In this document: piece after piece, positions 45,276 through 55,330 of the stretch
How positions within the stretch are numbered: the first letter of the stretch is position 1
Layout of the letters: each line of letters starts with the position of its first letter
Assembly (NCBI GenBank): GCA_003439945.1
Contig: QVRM01000427.1
Coordinates: forward strand, 165,146-229,145
Reading direction: 5' to 3'
DNA length: 64,000 nt
From: Dermanyssus gallinae
Taxonomy: Eukaryota > Arthropoda > Arachnida > Mesostigmata > Dermanyssidae
The notes under the pieces: generated by a model
The model's database searches: none
What the model saw: the letters and a program-made list of their open reading frames with translations, nothing else
What the model was told of the DNA's origin: nothing
Translations under genes and position numbers: made by a program

Positions 45276-46411
45276 GAAACGTTGCTCGACATTGCTACGG
45301 TACGGCGAAACGGTGAAGCTCTACTGGGGCCAGACTGCGAGGTCCCGCGAGCACCGGACGAAGCTGAGGAAAACGGGTAGCTTGTGGTTGTTCGACGATT
45401 GGCGGCAGGGCCGTTCCTGCCTACGTCGGGCGAAGGCGGAACTGGGGAAATGAGAAGATAAGACCCAGTACCGCTCGACAGCGTTCTCATTCGACAGCGT
45501 TCGCCGCTACATGGGGTAGCTCTCGAGGTTGTGGGCTCGAGGCTTCAAGAGCGCGGGCATTTTCTTCGACTGCTATCGGCGTTCCCTGTGGAGCTCACTT
45601 TTCGAGGAGTTTGTTGTTGTTGGCTGTACTCGCGCCGTCCGATGCGAACCGGTTCGGCCAGCTACTCCGGTGGTTTTCTGCCTCTTCCTTCTCTACCAAC
45701 CCTACTCTGCGGCTCGGGCTATACCTCAGCTTCACCATCCACGAACGGCATAGCTAAGTCCCATGGAGCCAAATGCGCTTGCTCTTTACCGCTTTTCCTT
45801 CTTTGCTCCTTCTTGCCCTCCCGTACCCCCCCCTCTAAATCTTACTCATTTCTTTTTCTATTCCTTTCTCACTGTACACTCTTTTTTCTCTCTCGACCTA
45901 TCTCTGTCTACACACACTCACACACGATCTTTGTTACCGTTTCCCTTCTGCGGCAGCAGCCTTGACTTCTTGGTGGCGCAGCGTTACCACCGCAAATTCG
46001 ATCGCAAACTGGCAGCGCTTGCAAAATCATACAAGTCGTTCAAGAGAGGCCTGTGGGAAGGTTGGGCTAGTTCGGGCGCCAGTACGCGATTGCCGGGCGT
46101 CCATATCTTGCTGAATCTGCTGGCAGATTCTGGTCGCCGATTACCGCCGATCCTGACCCACCGACGCGGTAGTGTACGCCATTAGATAAAGTAGCTGCGC
46201 TCCTATTTTTCGGACTAAGCATAGACTCTGGACCGCGTCCGTATGTTTACCGGTGTCGTTCGTAGCCCGGTTGAACAGAAGTATTTGGCAATGGAGTACG
46301 GGCTGGCTTTAAAGCTGCCATAGTTTCATTTATTGTGCAAACATTAGGTAACAAATGCTAGCAAAGCCCTGTACTATGAATGCTTAAAGCCTTTTCTAAA
46401 TAATAATAATA

Positions 46412-46442
<31 letters not shown>

Positions 46443-47329
46443 TAATAAAAGATTTAAAGATAGAATGATCTTGTTAGCAATGTTATTATTATAATATATA
46501 TTGTGACGTTTAAAATCACCTTTGTTAGGTACATTGTAAAAGTTGTGTTAGTATGCACATGCCAGTTCCGTATTCCAATATTTTGCTATTATTTTATATT
46601 TCGTCTTATATGAGCAGAGAGTGATGTATTACGTTGAGACAAAGTAAAATAAATATAATTGCACGTGTGGCTTGCTGGGGGCGGTGATACCAGTGTGCCC
46701 CAAAAACACTATGTTATATCGAAAGCCGGCGGAGCCCACCCTCTAGACGCAACTTAGCCAATCAGGCTGGACCCTGGACACGTGTTCTAAATTAAAGTAT
46801 TTTCCTCTCCTATGCTAGTGGCGCAACATTGGATTAGAAATGCTTCAAATGCCGCCTTTGTTAAAATAGCCCAGTTAGCGAGCTGAGTAAGTTTATCGAT
46901 AAAACAATTCTATGAGCAATGTCTTTGTTAGTATTATTTTAATGATATATACTATCTTCTAGCTCACCTATTTGAAACACTAGTAGGGCTGCACATGGAG
47001 CGGCCCGTTGCTAATACCTGCCAAGTTTCTCTGAGCAGGGTTCTGGTGCTTTCGCAATATGGGACTAAACAATCTAACCATTCTAAGCTCTCTAGAACGT
47101 TGTTCGTTGTTTAAAGTCTTTCACTTTGTCCCGTGCAGGAGTCCATATACACATACGAGTACATTGCACGGCAAGATATATATAGAACGTTAACAGGGTA
47201 GGTGTCTCCCCTCTTTTTTGAAACTTTCCTCGCAAGCCTAAATGCAAGAATGATTTTGCCAATTGCGCCAAACAAATCAGCTAACTCTTCTCTTCACTTA
47301 AATTGATCGCGTCGTAGCAACAACACTGG
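45276..47329. other. No proven gene; (AAT)n run
   Basis: Plus frames 45531-45965 and 45763-46185 (about 140 codons each) have low-complexity Ser/Phe/Leu content and no recognisable domain. An (AAT)n run lies at 46400-46448. A spliced host exon cannot be excluded. Confidence 0.4.
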
Positions 47330-48085
47330 TTTCGTTATGCCAGAAGCCATAGAGTTAATGCGACAGAGTGTCGTGGCGCTCCATTTGGCTGGCAATCGCG
47401 TTAAGAACGTTGGGAATGAGCTACAGCGTCTTGATGTGTACAAAGACTTTTTTGTGCGCTCTACCAAACGCTACGATAATGCAGGCTAGGTGGCTGTAAA
47501 GATATCTGAAAACCCGGTTGAAAGAAAATCCGAAGTAAAGCATTGCCAGAGATTGCTCGTGGCTGTAAAATGTCGAACAGCAGCGTGCGGATCATGAGGA
47601 ACGATCATCTCCTCAGGTAAGGGCTTACGAGATACGACAAGTTTATAATCTCACGACTTAGCGACAATAAGAGTTTCGTTGCAAGAGAGCTAACGCCGTT
47701 CTCAAACGTTGTCTTAACTGACGAGAAAAATGTCACTGCTGAACAATTTGTCAAAAATCAGACAAAACATGGGGTATGGTTGCAGAATGGATCTATTAGC
47801 GCATTAGACATTTTTGCAGAATTCGGCGCCTTCTCGTAAGGCCAAACAAACTTAGGTCAGGCTCAAGGCTGGCGCACCGGGGCTTCTCACATCTGAAGAA
47901 TGGCCAGATTTAAACACGCTTGATTACCTTCTGTAGGATATTCTTGATGCCAGTGATTTTTTGCATTGTCTGATGATGCCTTGTTGCATTCCGTCCATGG
48001 CCTGCAGCAAGCTCTTGTTAGGGAATCGGGTAAGACAGCACAGCTGCGACTATCAATAAGTGCAACATTCGTGAAGTAAATTTAA
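47330..48085 (+). pseudogene. Mariner-type transposase relic
   Basis: The first frame (ATG at 47337) reads RQSVVALHLAGNRVKNVGNE then FFVRSTKRYDNAG, the N-terminal helix-turn-helix. KMSNSSVRIMRNDHLL is the second helix-turn-helix. VVLTDEKNVTAEQF with QTKHGVWLQNG is the first catalytic Asp block. EEWPDLNTLDYLL is the degenerate WPxxSPDLNPLDY motif of mariners. Several frameshifts and stops, and loss of sequence between the second and third catalytic residues, make it inactive. Terminal repeats were not identified. Confidence 0.8.
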
Positions 48086-50208
48086 TTTTGTGATAGTTCT
48101 AGTAGGGTAGCTTTTTTATACTAACTAGCCACTCTTGCAATACAAGCAATTAGCGATGGCAGTGGTGTTTAATGCAGTATTTCTGTCAGCCCAGGATGCC
48201 TATGATAGAAGCGGCATTATCTCTACATTGGTTGTGCCTAGCCCATTGCATAATCTGCCTCAAAATTAATATGATTAATGTTTATGTCTTACAGTTGTGA
48301 TGAATAAAGGTTAGCACTCTTCAGTGTCAGTTGTTATTTCGTGTGAGCCCATGGAGCCTATAATCAAAACCGCGTTCAATTTCATGCTCAACAGACAGCC
48401 AATGACACAACTAACTTTGAGAATCGCTTCGTATTATTATTATTATTATTATCAGCCGACACGCTTCCAAACCTTCTCGCGCGTATCGTCCAAGACTCCT
48501 CGGAGCCGCTGTCTTTGTTCAGGTAGGACCTAGCCTCGCTCGTCGTAAGGCGGCCTCGTCTCTCGCAGATGCACGCTCTTCTGCAGCTGCGTGCTGAGGG
48601 CATTTTTCTTGCTGCGCTAATCGCTTGTGTGTGTCAAAGATACCCGCAGTCCTACAACAGCTTGATTTGATTCGACTGTGATGTGCGAAGGTGTGCCTTA
48701 ACGTTTTCCTCGATTGTTCGCGCGCGCCCAGCTCTAGGTGCCCGCCAGCATTGGTTGTCTCGGGCCCCTCCATCCTTGCTCTACTTGGATTTCGCCTGCC
48801 GATGTTCGCCTGCCAGGGAATTGTTCGAGCCTCCATATCTCGTCACGTACTGTATTTATGCAATTTGGCGCCGAAAGTAAAAGTTAAAATTTGCACATTA
48901 ATATGTGCAATAGTCGTAGTAGTTGGTCTAAGATATATATTTGTGGTAGTAAGATGAAATACTAGCATTAGACAGATTAATTGCTGTCTCTTCGATTCAG
49001 TGCAAATGAAGCATCTATCACAAGTACATATTAGGTATGTAGGTAGTCAATCAAAATATATAGTGGTCTAAAATCACTATATAGCTGCCCAATATATCGT
49101 TACTCATTATATTCTCCACGCTGAGTTCGATTTTTAAAACTCGGAACAAAGCGTATCGATCCGATCCCGACTCTGGATCGGATTCTAATTTAAAGACGTT
49201 CAATCGTAATTCATTAGACTGTAGTTTAGTGCTTCTGAATTTTGAATCAAACACAAAACCAATTGTCTAATTGTCCTGCAGTTCCTCTCGTACTCATCAG
49301 TATATAGAGTAAGCATGCCACAACGCCGTAAATGATGTGCTCGTTAGAAATGGAAACAGAAGACTCGACGGCATACCGGTGACCTCCTGGGCTATGGAGA
49401 GCGATTTGGAATACTTACAGGTATGCGACTGGCTACACAGCGATCTTCTGCTCAATAGGCGGTTCGTCCAATCATCGTTGAGACCTGAGGCGTGAGGGAA
49501 GGCGGAGGTCATGGTTATAACGCCAACAATCAGCTAAATCATAGAGAAGTCGAGCGGAGACGAACAATTCACAGCGTTCCTGAGACAGCGCATGTTTTTC
49601 TTCAAAGTTCAGAATGAATCTATGGGCCTGGAGGAACTGATGTATCTATAAAGGGTCCAATTTGGACATTTACCGACTCGCAATATGTATAAACAAATCA
49701 TTACCTTTTATTATTATTATTATTATTAGAAAAGAAAGCAACTGAAACCTTCGCTACGCTACTTTTCGGTCCAACAAGCATAGGACAATTTGAGAAGTTC
49801 CTTTGAAAACGACATCTGCTCTCGCCAATGTTACCACATGTTGTTTTGAGTGACAGGGTAGTGTTGGAGCACACAAACCTTGGGCAGCAACGGCTTTACT
49901 CTGGTCCGGCACTCGGCAGAGACAGGACGTTACGTGTCGGATTATTGACTGTACGTCGACTCATGTCAGACATTTGGCAGGCTCTTTCCCCACTCACTCA
50001 TGTCTGTCTAATTGTGTTTCCAATCAACCGTAGAGACCGTTATTGATGTAGTAGTCAGAGTACAATTGGTCATTTACGGTAAACAATGGTTGGCTTTTGG
50101 CTCCCCGAAAAATTGGTGGCGCACCGAAACGCACACGCTAGGCGTGCAGATGAATCCATATTCACCTCCCTACGCTTACCCAAGTTATAATATCAGAAAT
50201 AGGAACAC

Positions 50209-50212
<4 letters not shown>
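48086..50212. other. No recognised gene; two (ATT)n runs
   Basis: ATT triplet runs lie at 48434-48452 and 49711-49729. Short frames only. Confidence 0.45.

Positions 50213-50282
<70 letters not shown>
50213..50282. repeat. (TA)n microsatellite, ~70 bp
   Basis: Perfect TA run that ends at the first TA of the foldback element. Confidence 0.95.
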
Positions 50283-50285
<3 letters not shown>

Positions 50286-51182
50286 GGTGTTGCAGGAATA
50301 TTTGAAGCCCGATATACAGAATTGTAGAGCTCGTTAAAGCAAATATTTTTTCCAATGGAACATGGTCTCTGAGAAGTCTTGTTTCGGAGTGAGAGTGAAA
50401 TTACTACAATTTGTGACACTGGTGTTTTTGCCCGACATAGGAGCACAAAATGTGCTGTTGCGAGACAACCAGTCTTCCTAGACAGAAACTAAGCACACCA
50501 TCGTGTTCGTGATAAAATTCTGCTCCATCTGAAGAATATGCAAGGCCGGTCAGAAGACGCGACATGGTCGCTTAAAAGAGAATTCGCCAAAAATAAAGTT
50601 CTTTATTCGCGTTCACGCCAAATACTTTAGAATCATAACCCTACAACCACTCACAGCGCTCAAAACGGACATATTCAATGCGCAATTCATGGCGATCATT
50701 CTGGAAAATCGAAAAATCGTAATTACTCCGCAACCACAGCTCGCATGGACATATGTTTGGTACCAAAACGATCGCCATGAATTGCGCATTGGCTAAATAT
50801 TGAGTGCTGTGAGTGGTTGTAGGGTTATGATTCTAAAGTATTTGGCGTGAACGCTAATAAAGAACTTTATTTTTGGCGAATTCACTTTTAAGCGACCATG
50901 TCGCGTCTTCTGACCGGCCTTGCATATTCTTCAGATGGAGCAGAGTTTTATCATGAACACGATGGTGTGCTTAGTTTCTGTCTAGGAAAACTGGTTGGCT
51001 CGCAACAGCACATTTTGTGCTCCTATGTCGGGCAAAAACACTAGTGTCACAAATTGTAGTAAATTCGCTCTCACTCCGAAACAAGACTTCTCAGAGACCA
51101 TGTTCCATTGGAAAAAATATTTGCTTTAACGAGCTCTACAATTCTGTATATCGCGCTTCAAATATTCCTGCAACACCCTGTA
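50281..51182. mobile_element. 902-bp foldback element with Tc1/mariner-like ends
   Basis: The left end TACAGGGTGTTGCAGGAAT is the exact reverse complement of the right end ATTCCTGCAACACCCTGTA. Two arms of about 430 bp remain highly similar in inverted orientation (the same frame translates from 50446 leftward and from 51017 rightward) around a ~40-bp centre near 50712-50750. TA at both outer ends and a CAGGGTGT terminus suggest Tc1/mariner-type mobilisation at TA. It is non-coding, and it lies inside a TA microsatellite. The high arm identity indicates a young copy or gene conversion between arms. Confidence 0.85.
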
Positions 51183-51255
51183 TGAATATATATATATATA
51201 TATATCTCATTCCTGCAACACCCTGTATGAATATATATATATCTATATATATATC
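51183..51255. repeat. (TA)n with duplicated foldback terminus
   Basis: TCCTGCAACACCCTGTATGA, the right end of the foldback element plus flank, is repeated once more at 51211-51230 between TA runs. The duplicated unit is about 46 bp. Confidence 0.8.
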
Positions 51256-51266
51256 ATTCTGTCAAC

Positions 51267-52475
51267 ATGGCGGCTCCCGGACGGTCGAGATTTCTGTGTG
51301 TTCTTCTTTTAACATACCTTGTGACACAAAATTACTCAGGAAACATGAATCTAGTCATAGTGAACTGGCTCGCAAGCCCGTCTGGAGTCCAAGTAAGTAC
51401 CAAAACCATTCTGGAAAACGTGGCGGGCGTCTACACGCACCATCCTCAACTTCGCCTCTTGAAGCGAGAGCTGCTGCGGTCTTCGGCAATCGTGCTCCTG
51501 CTACTTTTAGGGGGTGACATCGAAATCAATCCAGGACCTCCATGTGCAACCTGCGGGGGTCAGTTCCAGCAAGTTAAGGACCGGACCATTTGCGAAGGCT
51601 GCAACAAACCAGTACACTCTCATTGCGCCTTCCAGATACCCGATAAGTGTTCTATTAGCTGCAAGTCGTGTTTTTGGAAAGAAGTGTCCATTGTTGTCGC
51701 CAATAACACGACGGCCAAACAGCCCTGTGCCTGTGCAACCGAGCTACAATCATTAAAGAAAAAGATCGACGAACTCACAAAAAAGATCACTGTGATAAAT
51801 GGTCTTGCAAAACCAGCTGAGAAGCACCAAAATCAACAGTCATCACAACAGCAGCAGCAGCAACAACAAAGACAACAAGAGCGGCAACATTTCCAGACCA
51901 GCGGTAATAACATATACGCACCACCACTGTCAGCTGCTAGCACACCGCGCCGTCTCCGCTTTAACTCAACCGACCAGCACCGCAACGTGCATACACCAAA
52001 AGGACGTCCTCGACAACGTGGTAACAACAACTGGCAGACAGTGGGAAAACGTGGTCGAGTATTGCACGTGAACAAAGGCACCAACAAAATGACAGATCTA
52101 AAAGCTGTAGAAGATCACGATGTACCAGAAAGACCAAGAACAAAATCGCTTTTCGTTAGCCGGTTACAGCTATCGCATACGGCCGACGTGCTCAAAGAGT
52201 ACATCGCCCGAATTGTGGGAACGGAGGCCGACGTGAAAGTAACAAAGCTGACAGGCCTGAATCAAGCATACTACAACAGCTTTCATGTGCAAGTGAAAGC
52301 TGACGTATTCAACGACCTGTTAGACCCAAACGTGTGGCCGGCCGGTATCCGTTTCCACCCTTTCCGCGGACAGCTAAAGCCATACCGAATCTATGGGATG
52401 AGTGAACAGCCTACCAGAGGCGAAAAACGAAGCAGACCAAACGACGACAACTCGATATCAAGTACGCCCAAATGA
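51267..52475 (+). CDS. LINE-A ORF1 protein: hydrophobic leader, 2A-like motif, PHD finger, RNA-binding-like C-terminus
   Basis: 402 residues. Residues 1-24 look like a signal peptide (RFLCVLLLTYLV). Residues 74-83 are a second hydrophobic run, followed directly by DIEINPGP (84-91), matching the 2A consensus DxExNPGP. A C4HC3 PHD finger uses C93, C96, C109, C112, H117, C120, C132 and C135. A coiled-coil-like stretch (about 155-175) and a Gln-rich run (about 190-215) follow. A basic region ends NKMTDLKAV. Residues 292-371 (SLFVSRLQLSH ... WPAGIRFHPFRG) resemble the RNA-binding-like domain of LINE ORF1 proteins. Such proteins bind element RNA in the RNP. The ATG lies in AACATGG. The 2A motif would release an N-terminal peptide during translation (inference). 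Confidence 0.85.
   Translation: MAAPGRSRFLCVLLLTYLVTQNYSGNMNLVIVNWLASPSGVQVSTKTILENVAGVYTHHPQLRLLKRELLRSSAIVLLLLLGGDIEINPGPPCATCGGQFQQVKDRTICEGCNKPVHSHCAFQIPDKCSISCKSCFWKEVSIVVANNTTAKQPCACATELQSLKKKIDELTKKITVINGLAKPAEKHQNQQSSQQQQQQQQRQQERQHFQTSGNNIYAPPLSAASTPRRLRFNSTDQHRNVHTPKGRPRQRGNNNWQTVGKRGRVLHVNKGTNKMTDLKAVEDHDVPERPRTKSLFVSRLQLSHTADVLKEYIARIVGTEADVKVTKLTGLNQAYYNSFHVQVKADVFNDLLDPNVWPAGIRFHPFRGQLKPYRIYGMSEQPTRGEKRSRPNDDNSISSTPK
51516..51539 (+). other. 2A-like ribosome-skipping motif (DIEINPGP)
   Basis: GAC ATC GAA ATC AAT CCA GGA CCT encodes the D(V/I)ExNPGP core. Separation is expected between Gly 90 and Pro 91. The preceding residues are Leu-rich, as in 2A peptides. Similar motifs are known at the N-terminus of some AP-endonuclease LINE proteins. 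Confidence 0.75.
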
Positions 52476-52514
52476 CTGGACGTTGAACCTGCACACAACA
52501 ACGTAGATCGACAC

Positions 52515-55262
52515 ATGTCAACGGACGTGCGATCAAAATGTCTTCTGTGGAATGTCGAATCGCTAGAAGCGCTATGGAAAACCACAGGGGAAGATGAATT
52601 TAACGATTACGACATTCTGCTATTAACAGAGACATTTGTAACAGACAGATCACGTATCTGCCTGCCTAACCATAAAGTATTTCATGGTCTGGCTGTGAAA
52701 AATCCTGGCAGAGGAAGACCCAAGTGGGGTGTATGTATCGCAATAAGAGCTACTGAATGGGCCCAGCTATTACGTGCCACAGCTCGGCACGTTGTAATAG
52801 AAATTACAGACTACTATCTCATATGTATATATAGCCCCCCAGAACGACAAGTAGCCGATATTATTGAAGATATTGGGGAGTGTCTTAAACTTTGTACTAG
52901 GCCAGAAAAACATATTTTAATTGGAACAGACGCCAATTGCGACTTGACAAAGCAATGTAGCCGCCGAGCTGCCTTTATAGCAGGGACGCAAGATTTAAGA
53001 CTGCAAATTGAAAATGACCATACAGAAGTAACATACATGAGCTGGAACGGCTCTAGCGCAGTCGATATTGTTCTGTCGTCAGCATTGCAGCCAGGAATCA
53101 TAGTTCATCACCTTCGGTCATTACCCTCAGCTCTCCGCAAACACTGTAAGGTAACATTCGACTTATCTCGCGCCCAGGCACCCATCGCGCCCTCAATACC
53201 TAGTTGTAAAATAAGTCGATCGCTAAACTCCCACATATTAATACAAGCATTACAATCAATGCAGGACCTCGATGACATAGACTGTAATGAGAGAACCCTC
53301 CGCTGGGCTATACACTTATCATCGATTACAAGAGTAAAAAGACGGTACAAGCACAAACCCTGGTTCGACCACGAATGTAAAGTTTTAAAATATGCAATTT
53401 GTAACAACAGAGATTATAGCCAAAATAGATTTTACCAACTAGCGCTAATGAGACGAGTTTTTAAAAACATGATACGAGAGAAAAAACAGCACTATGAACA
53501 ACAGCAACGTCTAAATCTTATACAACTTAGTGTAAATAAACCTTGGCTCCTCCTGCCACGTAGAATAGATCCAGGAAACCCGATTATAAATGATACCGAG
53601 TGGATCAGACATTTTAAAAACCTTTTAGGAAACGATTTTATACTTCCACCCGAAGATGACTCAGACGAAACTCTTGTATTTACAGAGGATGAAGTCATAA
53701 GTGCAATTATATCGAGACAAAATGGAAAATCAGCCGGGCCGGATTTTATTGTATATGAACATTTAAAAGCTAACGTGCAAACTATAGGTCCCTATCTGAC
53801 TAGGCTTTTTAACAAATGCACTCGACAAGGCAGAATACCTAACGAGTGGAGAAAAATACTCATGCAGCCTATTTACAAAAAGAAAGGGGATCCTACTGAT
53901 CCAAAAAACTATCGAGGAATTGCCTTAACTAGTGTTCTATACAAACTGCTTACATCGCTCACAGTAAAGAAGATGTATGAACGCACGGCCAATGATCTGC
54001 CCCGTGAACAGTTCGGATTTCTACCAGGGAAGTCAACAGCAGATGCGGTACAGTTTGTGATTGACCACGTAAATGAACGCCAAAGAAACAAAAATATGAC
54101 GTACGCTGCATTTGTCGACTTCCAAACCGCGTTCGACAGTGTGCCTAGGGACCGCCTTCTTGAAACTCTTCGAGAGAGGTTCAATATTAAGGGCCAACTA
54201 TTCAATTTAATCCGAGACATGCTGAGCCACAATATTATAACCATTAAAAACGGAAATCACTATGTAGACGAGCCTGTTACACAAAAGACTGGAGTAGCGC
54301 AGGGCGACTCTGCAAGTCCATTTCTTTTTATACTGTACATCTCTGGCTTAACAGACCTATTGCGCACAATGAAAGCACCGCATGCCTTTTACGCGGACGA
54401 CCTCGTAATTTTAGCCAAATCCCGGGATCACGTACGATTCTATTTAAATGAAACCTCAAAATGGTGTGCGGAAAACCGACTGACAATTAATATTTCTAAA
54501 ACTAAGATCCTTCGCTTCAGCCACGGCGGCTCATATGCCAATGCCGACCATCGCGTCAAGATCAACGGTACTTGCATTGAGCTGGTCAACCATTTCTCGT
54601 ATCTCGGCGTCACCCTGACGCCGCGATTGACTTTTACTAGACACATCGAGGAACTGCGAGCAAAGGCCATGGCCGCAATTGTGTTACTCGGAGACATTCG
54701 AGATGTAGATCTTGACACAGCAATGAAAATATTCAGGATGAAAATTAGCCCAATACTCCAGTACTGTCTTCCAGTAATTGCGCCGCACCTAACACTACAT
54801 GATCTCAAAAATTTGGACCGTGTAAAGGCGTGTTTTGCGAAACGTGTACTAGGATTACCTAAGAACGCGTCAGCTACCCTGGCATTAGAACTATGCGGAG
54901 AACGCACTCTGGTAGAAGATATAGTGCTAGACAAGTTACCGATCAGTACAAATACACTTGAAATGTACAGAACATTCAGAGAGGATCGAAATGTAAACTT
55001 TGCTATGTGTAATTATACAGATGGGCCTGCCTTTTGCTCAGAGAAGTGGAAACGAGCCTTTCAAAGTAACCGGTCATTATTGTGCAGGGTAACATGGCAC
55101 GGTTATCACCACTATATGTGCCTCAAGGGTGATTGTTATGATATAAATGAATGTGTGTGTAAGTTTTGTGGTGAGTGCAACATATGTCGCTATCACGTTC
55201 TAACATGCCTGGCAATTGACTCATATTCATTACAGGCGCGTGTGAACGAGATTTTGTTATAG
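52515..55262 (+). CDS. LINE-A ORF2 protein: AP-like endonuclease, reverse transcriptase, C-terminal zinc knuckle
   Basis: 915 residues. The endonuclease occupies about 8-215, with N13, E39 (LLTET), Y106 (IYSPP), D139/N141 (GTDAN), D184 and H210 as likely active-site positions. RT spans about 400-690: GKSAGPD 404-410, palm Asp 535 (FVDFQTAFD), QGDSASP 596-602 and YADD 626-629. A Cys/His cluster sits at 880-898 (CVCKFCGECNICRYHVLTC). The protein would nick target DNA and prime cDNA synthesis from the element RNA. It starts 39 bases after the ORF1 stop, in the same frame, with no other stop between, so it may be made by readthrough or re-initiation. No disabling mutation seen, so the copy may be active. 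Confidence 0.9.
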   Translation: MSTDVRSKCLLWNVESLEALWKTTGEDEFNDYDILLLTETFVTDRSRICLPNHKVFHGLAVKNPGRGRPKWGVCIAIRATEWAQLLRATARHVVIEITDYYLICIYSPPERQVADIIEDIGECLKLCTRPEKHILIGTDANCDLTKQCSRRAAFIAGTQDLRLQIENDHTEVTYMSWNGSSAVDIVLSSALQPGIIVHHLRSLPSALRKHCKVTFDLSRAQAPIAPSIPSCKISRSLNSHILIQALQSMQDLDDIDCNERTLRWAIHLSSITRVKRRYKHKPWFDHECKVLKYAICNNRDYSQNRFYQLALMRRVFKNMIREKKQHYEQQQRLNLIQLSVNKPWLLLPRRIDPGNPIINDTEWIRHFKNLLGNDFILPPEDDSDETLVFTEDEVISAIISRQNGKSAGPDFIVYEHLKANVQTIGPYLTRLFNKCTRQGRIPNEWRKILMQPIYKKKGDPTDPKNYRGIALTSVLYKLLTSLTVKKMYERTANDLPREQFGFLPGKSTADAVQFVIDHVNERQRNKNMTYAAFVDFQTAFDSVPRDRLLETLRERFNIKGQLFNLIRDMLSHNIITIKNGNHYVDEPVTQKTGVAQGDSASPFLFILYISGLTDLLRTMKAPHAFYADDLVILAKSRDHVRFYLNETSKWCAENRLTINISKTKILRFSHGGSYANADHRVKINGTCIELVNHFSYLGVTLTPRLTFTRHIEELRAKAMAAIVLLGDIRDVDLDTAMKIFRMKISPILQYCLPVIAPHLTLHDLKNLDRVKACFAKRVLGLPKNASATLALELCGERTLVEDIVLDKLPISTNTLEMYRTFREDRNVNFAMCNYTDGPAFCSEKWKRAFQSNRSLLCRVTWHGYHHYMCLKGDCYDINECVCKFCGECNICRYHVLTCLAIDSYSLQARVNEILL

Positions 55263-55276
55263 TTATAGTTTCGTGA

Positions 55277-55278
<2 letters not shown>

Positions 55279-55327
<49 letters not shown>
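55279..55327. repeat. (TA)n at the 3' end of LINE-A
   Basis: A TA run begins 17 bases after the ORF2 stop. It may be the element's own tail or the target microsatellite. Confidence 0.95.
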
Positions 55328-55329
<2 letters not shown>

Positions 55330-55330
55330 A

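Larger units (their letters stand above)
51250..55330 (+). mobile_element. LINE-A, full-length non-LTR retrotransposon with both ORFs intact
   Basis: A two-ORF AP-endonuclease LINE. ORF1 (51267-52475) has a leader, 2A-like motif and PHD finger. ORF2 (52515-55262) has endonuclease, RT and a zinc knuckle. The 5' UTR is very short, unless transcription starts within the upstream TA region. The element ends in a short 3' UTR and a (TA)n run rather than poly(A). It is the template for the relics at 1437, 1920-6910, 17985 and, more distantly, 61820-63970. Domain layout resembles CR1/L2-like clades, but the clade is not proven. Confidence 0.85.

Noticed and set aside
45110..45490. 126-codon frame rich in Asn/Ser and opposing Val/Cys/Leu frames
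   Set aside because: Products of a (GTT)n repeat. Homopolymeric translation in every phase.
50012..50446. Tyr/Ile-rich open frames around TA runs (here and elsewhere)
   Set aside because: TA microsatellites translate as (YI)n in several frames and join unrelated short frames.
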